Made by a program: the position numbers and the translations under genes. Below, one piece after another: positions 33,854 through 44,265 of a DNA stretch of 64,000 nucleotides. The stretch comes from Trametopsis cervina (lineage: Eukaryota; Basidiomycota; Agaricomycetes; Polyporales; Irpicaceae): NCBI GenBank assembly GCA_022385755.1, contig MU278367.1, positions 62,001 to 126,000 on the forward strand, given 5' to 3'. The notes beneath the pieces were generated by a model. It did no database searches. It was given only the letters and a program-made list of their open reading frames with translations, and was not told the origin of the DNA. Every line of letters starts with the position of its first letter. Within the stretch, counting starts at the first letter, position 1.

Positions 33854-36800
33854 CTATGTAGAGGATCTCCTTCTTTCTCTTTCTATCTGCCGTCGTTGCC
33901 GCACAGATGCTAACGTCTGGCCCACCACCTCCCAACTAGCCAGCCGCGAATCAGATCTCGCCTCAAACCCCAAGTTCACCCTGAATCCCCCCAGCTTGAT
34001 TCTCTGTCGCGTCTGCTTCTCTGACTCGGCCTTCCTCTCCAATGTGCGGGATTCGGCGGACCTGCCCTCTCTTATCGCGTCAGCTTGACCGCCATCATCG
34101 GGTCTGGCACCTGCGCCGGCGCGCCCAACGCGGGTCACCGAGAAGTTGAGCGGCTGCTTCTGCCTTGGCCTCCCTGATGAAGAATGCGACGAAGCCACGG
34201 ACGACTCTCTCCTCAGATCGATCCGCCTGATCCTCGTCACAGTCGACGTAAGTGAGTCGCTCTTGCTCAACTTCTGGTCCGCTGCTGCACTAGCTCCCCC
34301 TGCCTGTGAACGCCCCGGGCTCTTATGGCGTTCCGGCGACGGTTTCGCGCGGGGGGAAGCCGCCTCCTGTTTGAGTTTCTTGCCAGGACGTACGTCAGTG
34401 ATGGTCGCTGGTGTACTATCATCGACTGGTCGCTTCCGTTTCAGCGTTCTCTCTTCTCGAGGAGTAGCAACTGCCGCCGCCGTAACCGTAGTTGCAGGCG
34501 GAGCCACCTCTCGCTGTTTGCCCTTGCTGGAGCTTCGGAGAAAGGTAGGGAGTGCCCACGCTTCAGGATCGTGGAACAAGTATCTGGTAGTAGTCTTGGG
34601 AGTCTTCCCCGACCCTGGTTCCCTGGCTGCACCTGAGGCGGGAGTAGAGGGTCCAGCTGTGGCATTGGCTTGCCCAGCAGCAGAGCCACCAAGCGTAGCA
34701 CGCGCTACACTGTTGTGACTTGCTGAAGCAACATCCTGCCGTCGGCCTGCTGTCTCCACACGACGTGGGGGGCTCCCCTTGCGTTTCGACACATCGTTAT
34801 GAGCGGAGAGCGCATCCTGGTCCATGAAGACATCCGGTTCGGACGGCAGGGATGGTGTTCTTTGGACTGACGGGTGAGGAGAACGAGAACGCTGGCGACC
34901 GCGCCCCTCTTCCTTCTCCTGCGATCCTCGGTTCTCCAGGGCCGGAGCCTCAGTGCGCACGTCCGCCTTCACAGGTGAAAACGTGCGAGCGGCTGGTGGT
35001 TCAGACGAAACCTGTTGCTCAGCTTCCGTCGAGACATCTCCATCCGCGATCATGGCCTGTATCATGGCGTCGTCTCCGTCTTCATCTTCGTCTCCATCAT
35101 AGGACAGGTCACCGTCACCATCGAAGGGCGGGCTGCTGGAAATCATTTTCTGCACGCTCGCAGCAGCGGCTTCGTCGTCACTGCTCATGACATCTGCTTG
35201 TGTCCAATCTCCCACCTCTTCTTCTTCCTCCTCTTCCTCTTCCTTTCCGTCTTCTTCTTCGTCTTTACGCGCACCCACTTGCAGCTCGCCGTCCTGTTGA
35301 GACTCCTCCTCTTCCGCCTCCTGCACTTCGTCTTCACCCACATCCTCTAGCACCTCTGGCACCTCCTCATATTCTTGAGACTCCTCCTCTTCTTCTTTCT
35401 GGAACACGACCTCTGGTCTCTCATGGCCAGCCTCTCCCTCTTCCTCCACATCTGTCTCCTGCGTTTCTTCCTCCTCTTCTCTCACAGCCGGTTGGCATAC
35501 CTCTTCTTGCGTAACACCACCAAGCTCTCTTCCGACCTCTACACCCTCCATAACCTCATCCGCAGGCGCATCCACCACGTCTTCGTCCATCACAACGTCC
35601 TCAGCGTCCCCAACGCCCGCTTGCTCCATAGCCGAACCAACATCCGGCTGCGATTCCGGCTGCTGGGCGCCCTGACCCAACTCGGGATCTTGAGCTTGTG
35701 ACTGCGATGCCTGTGGGGGCTGGGATTGGGACTTGGACTGCGACTCGGACGTATACGACAACGACTGCGCAATCGGCTGCTCCATATCCTGGCTCTGCGT
35801 CCCCTCCATCTCTTGACTCTGCACCCCCTCCGCCGCCACCTCTGCGTCCTCTTTCTCTTTCTCCGGTATTCCCCCTGTTCCCAACTCTGCCACCTCCCTT
35901 TCTTCCGTCTCACCCACCCCGCTCTCCTTCTCCTTCTCCTGTGTCATACCCAGCAACACCCACATCGCCCCCTTCACCTTGCCCTTCTCTCCCTGAGACG
36001 GCTGCGACTGCGACCCCGTCAACCCCGACGTGTCCGAATTCGGCACCAACACCCGTCCGCCGTCATATCCTCCCCTACCGCCATTCCTCCCGCGTACAGC
36101 GCGGGCCACGCGTCTTGGAGCTTTACGGGCGGGCGAGGAGGGAGAGGGAAGGGAAGGGCGGGGTGATGAGGAGGGCGTGAGAGGCCGAGGACGCTGGGCT
36201 GGCGTGGGCGCGGAGAGGTATGAGGAGAGGAAGCCGTTACTGTCGTGTGTGGCATTCGAGGCCTGGGTTCCGTTTCCGTTCAGGATGGCTTGAGAGGGCA
36301 CATGCGGAACATCATCATCATCGCTGCGTTCTTTCTGTCTCGAAGGCGAGGAGGGGTGATCCACGATCATAGCACTCGTTGCACTCGCGAGTTCTTCTCC
36401 ATCGCTATCGCCCTCATCGTTTGTCTCTGGTACTGACGGTGGAATGCTACGCGATGAAACGGATGGTGTGCGTGAGGCTGTCTCTCGCGAGGAATCGCGC
36501 GGGTCTTTTTGAGAGGGAGACCAATCCGTGGGAGTGGTCGGCCGCTGTCCGGGGCTGGGCTGAGCTGATGAGGATGGAGAGGAGCCTAGGTCCAGTGCAT
36601 GGCGCGCTGTGACATGAAATAACAAGTTGAATGCACCATAGGTATGGGTGAACCAATTGAAAACTCACATTTGGATGACCGTGACCTTGATTTGGGTGTG
36701 GCTGGTCTGGTCGTGTGCATCGGCGCAGGTGGACGTACAGGAGCCTCTGTCATCAGTGTAGGATCCGACAGTTCTGTCATAGACCATCAGCAAAAGTTGG

Positions 36801-37895
36801 TAGTAAATAGGACATCTGCGACGATGAAACGGAGCACTACCTGTTATTGCGAGCACAGCTAGCACGTCTGCTTTTGACACCGTGACGAGCTGGAACTGCC
36901 AGAAGCTGTTTAATACTACGATACGTGAAATAGCGAGGGAGAGAAAGAGAACACAGCTTACACGAGAGCGTCGATCCTGTCGTCTCTTCTCCCGCCTGGC
37001 CGCTAGAGCAGCGTCTTCTACGGGTGGGCTGACCTTTGCGGTCTTTGAGGTGCTAGTCGTCTTACGGGGAGGCAGCGCAGCCCGCTGAGGCCGAAAAGCG
37101 TGTTTTATCGACGGCTGGATGCCGCCTGCTGCTGCCTGCTTTTCCGCTTCGTCCGCGGCGGCTTTCTTTTCCTGTTCTTGTTTCCTCACCTTGAGTACAT
37201 TCCTGTAGCCAAGTAACCAGTGTCAATTGCAGTTCCTCCAACACACCAGCAGCAGGAAGGAAACGACACGTACCCGCCACCTCCACCCTCCCTCAAGCCC
37301 TCAACCCAAAGCTTAACATCTGGGTCAAGCTCAACATCGACAGGCTTCCCCCACACATCCTCGCCAATCGCACCCTTCACATCAAACGTATCGACGTCGA
37401 GCACGACATGTCCGTGCGTAGACATGCCCTCGTTTGCAGGTCCGAGGGGTACGCGCGAGAGCATGGGCTTGAATCGGCCGATCACGACGAATGCTGTTCG
37501 GAGTTCGTGTAGAGGTGTGCCGCCTAGCTGTGGGTCTCTGTCAACAGGTCAGCGGGTTCAATAGAAGGAGAGGAGGAGGGAGAGGACACAAACGCACTGG
37601 GTGTATGCGGCGACAGCCTGCGCGCTGAGCCGTACAGGAACACTGTACGCCATATCCGAGATACGTGCCCACACCCACGCCGGCGCGCCGCTCTCCTGCA
37701 ACGTCAAGAACTACCATTCATTTGCAGTACCGTCACCGCCAGTCATATAAGCACAAGTAGGACAGAGCGCACCTTGATGAGCTGCACTTTGCGGCCAGTG
37801 GGGTAGGGCGGGACATTAAGGAGGTCGCCGCCGTGCGTCGTGGCGACGTCGAGCAGGTACGTGCGCAGCCATGGTGGCGTGAGTGACCGCGACAT
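33854..37895 (-). CDS. TPP1/Est3-like OB-fold telomere protein candidate with SQ/TQ cluster
   Basis: Exons 37895-37773, 37695-37598, 37537-37274, 37202-36962, 36895-36841, 36773-36669 and 36606-33854 encode 1212 residues. The first 165 residues resemble the OB domain of TPP1/Tpz1/Est3: PPWLRTYLLDV and GDLLNVPPY, then WVWARISDMAYSVPVRLSAQAV, LRTAFVVIGRFKPM, and HVVLDVDTFDVKG. In animal TPP1 the matching features are a PW(I/L)R helix and an S-D...S-V strand followed by a Leu-rich strand. TPP1 bridges Pot1 to the shelterin core and recruits telomerase. The rest is disordered: a Lys/Ala helix, an SQ/TQ-rich stretch near 480-640, very acidic Glu runs, and a basic C-terminus (RVNLGFEARSDSRLASWEVVGQ) that could be a binding motif. 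The assignment rests on pattern matching only. An unrelated OB-fold protein remains possible. Confidence 0.68.
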
Positions 37896-38080
37896 TCCGT
37901 GGTGAGGCGTGGGCGACGACGCGGTCGTGCTTATGCACGAGTTGAACGAGCTTGACGATTGGTGTTGAGCGATTTATTGGGCACTTGGGCGTCACAGAGT
38001 GTGACGCGACGCGACGCGTCGAGCGCGCTCGTTTACGTCGCTGATTACTGTACTCTCCCCGCCACCTCGTCTACCGTGGT
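37896..38080. promoter_or_regulatory. Bidirectional promoter between TPP1-like and APH-fold genes
   Basis: Only 185 bases separate the start codons. The region holds a cluster of CG-rich GACGCGACGCG-type repeats around 38003-38022, similar in spirit to MluI cell-cycle box cores (ACGCGT), but the exact hexamer ACGCGT occurs only once (near 38015). Confidence 0.4.
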
Positions 38081-39947
38081 ATGCTTCGTCTTGGGAGAGT
38101 GAGTTCTGTTCTTAGATCGCTCAGGACCTCAGTCTCTTCGTCATATACATTCTCTATCTCCCGGGTCTCTCTCAAAACTTCAGCATGTCCGCCACCATGT
38201 CGCGCTCGCCCGTTGTCCACCACGGCGGAGTCTGATGACAGTCTCTTCAACTACACTTCAGGACGATGGGTGCAAGTCCTATACCTCTCACTCTACCGCA
38301 TACACACATCGCTAACGTGCTATCTCTACTGCTCAGCTACAACGACGCCCTGCGCCACAAAGAGCGTCACCGCCCCTTCAACGTCACCTCTCTCTGCCGC
38401 CTCGCAGCCCAATCCGTGGACCGCGACCCCACAGACGTCCTCAGCATATCAAAACTTGACGAGGGCGGATTCAACCGCACATTTCTCATCACCCTACGAG
38501 ACGGCACTAAGGTAGTCGCACGCATCCCGTACCCCGTGACGGTCCCGGATTACAACGGTGTCGCCAGCGAAGTGGCTACGATCGAGTATATGCGGCTTCA
38601 TGGGATCCCTGTTCCAGAGATATACGGATACTCGGCGCATGCGGATAACGCTGCTGAAACTCCGTATATTTTTATGCAGTACGTGCAGGGGGAACAGCTC
38701 AGCGAGGTCTGGCGCAACCTCAAGGACGAGGAAGTCGTCGATGTCATACGCCAGCTCACGCAGCTCGAAGCGCGAATGATGGCACTGTCCTTCCCTGCAG
38801 GCGGGAGCATTTACTTTGCCAAAGACCTCGACTATGTCGCTGCAGGGCCGGGTATACCGTTGGAGGACGACCGTTTCTGCATCGGTCCAGACACGAGGCT
38901 CGCGATGTGGTATGGGAGACGGGCGCAGCTCGATGTGTATCGAGGACCGTGTGTGCCATTTTCTCCCTCTTCGGTATCGCGTTCTTGGACTGACCGACAA
39001 CGATAGATAAGAGCACCGAAGCAGCTCTCATAGCACCTGCTCATAAGGAAATGACATACCTTAAGTGGTTCGGACAGCCTCTCCTTCCGCTACGGCGCGA
39101 GCGCAGGCCCAGCTATGAGTTCCAGCTCCAATCGCCGTCGGAACACGTCGAGCACCTGAAGCAGTACCTCAGCGTCACGCCATCCCTCCTCCCTCAGGAC
39201 CCCGCTCTGGACCGTTTCTGCATCCGCCACCCAGATCTCCAGCCATCCAACATCTTTATCTCCAGGTCGCCCGAGTCAGGGTGCAGGATCACCAGCATAA
39301 TCGACTGGCAACACACGTCGATCCTGCCCATGTTCATCCTCGCCGGCATCCCGCAACGCCTCCAGAACTATGGAGATGATTTCTCAGAGTCTATGACGCC
39401 GCCCTCTCCGCCGAAGAACCTGGAGAAACTGAGCGAGGCCGAGCGAGACCGCGCGGAGTACGTCCACTGGTGTCGGCTCGTCCACTATCACTACGTGAAC
39501 AGCACGCGCGAATACAACCCGCTCCACCACGCCGCGTTCACAGATCCGTTGTTCGCGGTGCGCAACCGTCTCTTTGTACATGCCAGTGCCCCATGGGAAG
39601 GCGAGAGCTCAGACCTGAAGACCACACTCATCGAAACCGCCGAGAACTGGAACGAGCTTAGCGGTGGTGGCGCGCCGTGTCCTTTCTCGTTCGATGCGCA
39701 GGACCTGCGCAGGACGGTGGCGCGGAATGTGAAACTGGATGAAGCGAACAGGGGCTTCGAGTTACTGCAGTCTGGGGCTGGTGTTGCGGAAGAGGGATGG
39801 GTGCGGAATGAGCAATACGAGTCTGCGTTTGCGTTCTTGAGCAATGTTAAGGAGCAAGGGTTGAAAGCGGCGGAGTCAGCGGAGGAACGGGAGGAGATCA
39901 TGGGTCATTGGCCGTGGGATGATATGGACGAAGAGAAGTATATGTAA
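38081..39947 (+). CDS. Aminoglycoside phosphotransferase-fold protein, AIM9-like, mitochondrial
   Basis: Exons 38081-38271, 38337-38950 and 39007-39947 give 581 residues. The N-terminus is basic and Ser-rich (MLRLGRVSSVLRSLRTSVSSS...RARPLSTTAE), typical of a mitochondrial presequence. The kinase-like fold shows ISKLDEGGFNRTFLITLRDG and VVARIPYP (ATP-site lysine equivalent replaced by Arg in VARI), EVATIEYMRLHGIPVPEIYGY, catalytic HPDLQPSNIFIS, and IIDWQHTSILPMF for the metal-binding Asp. Yeast AIM9 and a large agaric family share this layout; substrates are unknown. The first intron uses a GC donor (GGGT|gcaagt), the only option that joins SGRW to VYNDALRHKE in phase. The second intron has donor gtgtgc at 38951. 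Confidence 0.85.
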
Positions 39948-40927
39948 CGAACCATGCTATGTTTCGTCCTGCGATATCTCATTCGCAATTTGTATCTACA
40001 TAGAGCCAGTCGATATCCAGGCAAACCCCTACTCATTACTATGTTGCCTAGTTCGAGGGCAACCGCACCCAACCGCGCCCGTACCGCACTGATGACGGGC
40101 GCGTGTCGGGTGCAGAGTAGACTCCCGAAATTAGCGAACTGTTCGCAATACGCGGAATAATCTCTCTTCTCTCCTTCTCGAGCTCCTCGTTTCCTCATCC
40201 AATCGCAGTACACCGCTTCAGGATACAGATGAACTAGCGGAAGACGCTGCAAGGAGTTAACTTAGGTTTGGTTGGTTTCTGTACTGTGACGCGTCATGCA
40301 CTCACCTCGGTATACAGATATCCTACTGTAAACGCAATATATCAAGCATGCGGCGGCGACGCTTTGGCGGTGCACGTATTGGTTATGAGTAGGACGTCGG
40401 GCACTGCGAGTCTTGTGCATGTCGCAAAGGTCATTCGTGGCTGTTGTATAGCTGCGAGGGTGGCTGTGCTGTCCGAGACCGAACGCCGCGTTTGGCAAGT
40501 CTAGCAAGATGGTCGTTCTCCCTCCTGCGCTCGCTGTTTGGAATGTTGTCTAGATCGCAGTACCCGGCAGTCGCTCTGCCCTCCTACATGGACGCGGGTT
40601 GTCCTGCAATGGATGACCTGCATTGGATGGGATCTCTGGTTGTATGCGTGAGAAGATGCTTTGATGTTCCTACTGTCATTGCTGCTTCTCATTGATTGCA
40701 CAGTTGGGATGTCGCCGTGCCGAACAGCTCACAGGTTGCGGTGACCGTCCTGGAACAAACGGCGCTGTGACCACCGCCTCGCCATCTTCTCCTATTTCCT
40801 TGCTTCTTCTTCGGCGCCTCGGTCGCTGCACACGAGTATATCCCACGCACCAGGCCACCATGCTTCCTCCTTCTGCTATCTAGCGTCGTCCTCCCCCTTC
40901 TCTATTTCCTACCTAACCGCAGCCGCC
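39948..40927. other. Intergenic, pyrimidine-rich leader upstream of phospholipase B
   Basis: About 1 kb with no supportable gene. The last 150 bases (40770-40925) are strongly C/T-rich on the plus strand up to the ATG, a common feature of promoters and 5' leaders of well-expressed filamentous fungal genes. Confidence 0.5.
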
Positions 40928-43718
40928 ATGCGCATCCCGCTGGCGCTGCTCTCGCTCGTCGTCGCAACTCTCGCCCAGAACGAAGGCTCGCCCGTCGACT
41001 ACGCTCCTAACGTCAATCAGACATGTCCAGACGTCGATACGGACCCTCTTATACGCGTTTTCACTCCCCAGAACCAAACCCTCCATCCCGGAGAGGCGGC
41101 GTACGTCCAGTCGCGGCAACTGCAGGCTCTTCCTCCAGCATGGAAAGACTGGATCGGAGACGGGTCGGCACTAGGCTATAACCTGTCCACTGCTGCCCTG
41201 CTCATTACACTCAACCCAAAGATCGGCATCGCTATCAGTGGAGGAGGATACAGAGCAGCACAATACGGCGCGGGCGTCCTTTCGGCCCTCGATGCTAGGA
41301 ACGATTCTGCCAAGCAGGCAGGCACAGGAGGCCTATTGCAGGTCTCATCGTACCTGTCCGGCCTCTCAGGTGCGTTCCATGTTGAGATCCGCGTCTCAAT
41401 CATTGTTAACTCGACCCTCATATGACACTTGCAATAGGCGGCTCGTGGATAACGGGGTCCATGTACTTCAACGATTTCCCGACAATGCAGGATCTCGTCT
41501 TCGGCAACGATCAACTATCAGGCTGGCTGCTCGACCTAGATCTCGCGTCCCCCGACGGACTCGACCTCTTCGACACAGACAACCAGTACTTCTTCGGCAG
41601 TATCCTCTGGAGCGTCTTCTCCAAGGCCCAGAAGAACATGTACGTCCCCTTCCTCTTTCCCGTCCCCGTCCTTCTCTCTACGCCACGCTAACCTCCAACC
41701 CGCAGCGACGTGAGCCTCACAGACGCATGGGCACGCATGATCTCCTACCACTTCCTGAACCAAACCACCCGGTCCAACTTCTTCACAAACGACACCGCGC
41801 ACGGCGCCGGCCAACTCTGGCACAACATCCTCACCGTGCCCTCCGCCTCCTCATTCCAGATGCCGTTCCCGCTCATCATGGCCGACTCGCGCCCCGCGGG
41901 CTCGAACCTCACGACGCAGCTCGCGCCGGGCCCTACCGTGTACGAGATCACGCCGCTTGAGTTTGGGTCGTGGGACCCGGATTTGTCGGCGATGATGAAT
42001 TTGACGTATGCGGGGACGCATTTGACGGAGGGCAGACCGGATAACGGGACGGCGTGTGTTACTGCGTTTGATCAGGCGGGGTTTATTATGGGGACTAGTG
42101 CGAGTTTGTTCAATGTGCGTTACTATTCGTTTGCGTCTGATGAGAGGCTGATGTGTGCGTACCGTGCAGCAAATCCTCGACTTTGCGAACAACCGCATCG
42201 ATGAGTTCGGTCAGGACGGTCAGGCGCTGTTATACTCACTCGACAGGATGCTGCGCTCCGTCCGCACACGTGCAGACGACGTCGCCAACTGGCCCAACGT
42301 ACGTCCCCTCCCCCCATCCCCCTCCTCCCCACGCATCAAATGCTGACAAACAAAATAAAACGCACGCATACAGCCGTTCCACGGGATCAAGAACGACACG
42401 TTCGAAGACTCAGACTCGAAGTGGCTCGAGCTCATCGACGGCTCGTCGAACGGCGAGAACGTCCCGCTCGGCTCCATGTTCGTCAAGGCGCGTGGGTTGG
42501 ACATGATCGTCGCCGTTGACGGGAGCGCAGATGATAACTTCAACTGGCCAAAGTAAGCCCATCCCTGCCTTTATTTCACTTTACACGCATACAGTCGATC
42601 TGACTTGTTCGTGTGCAGCGGCTCGTCGATCCTGTTCACGCAATCGCGGCTCGCGACGCTGCTAAACGAGAGCCATCAGCAATTCCCGCCGCTCCCCAAA
42701 GACGAGGCCGAGTTCATCTCGACGGGCGTGCGCCAGCGTCCGACGCTCTTCGGATGCAACCCGACACAGACGCCACCTGAGTACCCGCTCGTGCTCTACC
42801 TGCCTAACGCTCCGCCGTTCACGGGTGATGACCCTGTCACCAAGTGAGTCCTCATCTTCCTCCATAAACTAAGGTGCTGACGCTAACGACGCGCATATAG
42901 CACGGGAACGTTCCAGATCGACTACACGACCAAACACTCCCGTCTCTTCCAAGACCAAACACACGGCAACACCATAGCAGGCTTCCTCACAAACGCCAAC
43001 ACCGCCGACCCACACTGGGGCACATGTCTCCAATGCGCCGCTATCGACCGCGCGCGGTTCAAAGCCAACAGCTCAGGAATGGCCATACCGCGGTCGGGGC
43101 CATGCGCAGAATGCTTCGCGCGCTACTGCTTCGACCCTTCGAGCCCGCCGGACGGAAGTGCGGTTGTGGGGAGGAAGTTGCAGTTTGTGGATCCGGACCC
43201 GACGGGCGTGGCGAAGGTGATTCGGTTCTTTACGGACCATAAGGGGCCTTTCATTGGTGCGGCGGTCGTGTTTGTGGTGTTGCTTGCGGCGGGAACTGGG
43301 TGGTTGTGCGTTGTCTTTGCTTCTCCTTTCTTGCGTGGGCTTTGAGTATTGATGGTCGGATTCGATTTGCAGGTACTGGCGTAGGAAACGCGCCCTCGCA
43401 GCGCGGTACAGCAGACTGCAGGACCCAGTGGCGCTCGAGGGCCCTTGGGTACGCGGAAGCGGGCTCGTATTCGATCCGTATGCGGTGGAAGACGCGAGGA
43501 CGCCGGGCCACCAATTGGAGTTTGAGGTCGAGAAGCCGAGCCGTCCGACAAGCGAAGGGTATGGGTACGAATACGGGGGTGCACTGGGCGAGGAGGGGAG
43601 GGGAGGTCTGAGCAGGTCGGTGTCGGGACTGTCGGACACGACGACTGTGGCGGCGGAGGATGTGGATAAGCTGGGGCATAGGGAGCGGGATGGGTCGGGA
43701 GAACGATCGTCGGACTGA
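40928..43718 (+). CDS. PLB1: Lysophospholipase / phospholipase B with C-terminal transmembrane helix
   Basis: Exons 40928-41369, 41438-41639, 41706-42114, 42170-42298, 42374-42552, 42619-42843, 42901-43305 and 43373-43718 encode 778 residues. The enzyme removes acyl chains from phospholipids and lysophospholipids outside the cell. A signal peptide ([17 protein letters not shown]) precedes the catalytic domain: [16 protein letters not shown] with the essential Arg, [14 protein letters not shown] with the nucleophile Ser (split by intron 1), and [15 protein letters not shown] with the catalytic Asp, plus [12 protein letters not shown]. Many N-glycosylation sites and paired cysteines ([20 protein letters not shown]) follow. 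Most fungal PLBs end in a GPI signal. This one has a helix, [20 protein letters not shown], then [13 protein letters not shown] and a 120-residue tail, making a type I membrane protein. Confidence 0.93.
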
Positions 43719-44265
43719 GGTCGTGATTTCGCTGATTTCGTTGGCTTGCTGTTCTGTTTTTCTTTGGTACTGCTCAGATTGGCTGAGTGTCATCGCACGA
43801 CACGGTGTGCGGACTGTTACCCTATATTTGTATCCGTAGTATTAGATGTGAGTATGTAATTCAACCCGAATGATTCATGCCATAATTATTGCAGGCATCC
43901 AGTGCTACTGTACGGCTAGCTTAGTAGACGCGGAGGCTGAAGACACGGGCACGTGCTCTGACATTTGCGACGCGTTATTGATGCGTGTTTGGTCAAAACC
44001 GAAAGCCAACCTCTGCCATTCGGAAGTCCTCCAGCTCAAGACCAGTCTCGTCTAATAAATCTTCTTTATCCACATTTCGCTCGCTCTCACAGCAGACGAG
44101 CTCCGTTGTACGCTGCTGAATTCGCGTTCGTCAGCCGAAAACTGAGCATATTGATCGCGCCGCGTACGGATCATAGGCTCTGCTAGTACCACATTGTATG
44201 TAACGAGCTCAGTCTTTCTCCCTACACATATTGACTGGTAGCTATGCGCGTAGAATAAACCCGCC
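43719..44265. other. Intergenic, no gene seen
   Basis: This 547-base stretch between two genes on the same strand should contain the PLB terminator and the promoter of the coiled-coil gene. Confidence 0.5.

Noticed and set aside
35200..36180. Long plus-strand open frames opposite the TPP1-like gene
   Set aside because: They are complements of Glu-, Ser- and Gln-rich codons (poly Leu/Pro/Arg shadows), with no independent evidence.
41238..41960. 240-codon plus-strand frame within the phospholipase B gene
   Set aside because: Out-of-frame shadow of catalytic exons 1-3; Arg/Pro-rich with no motif.
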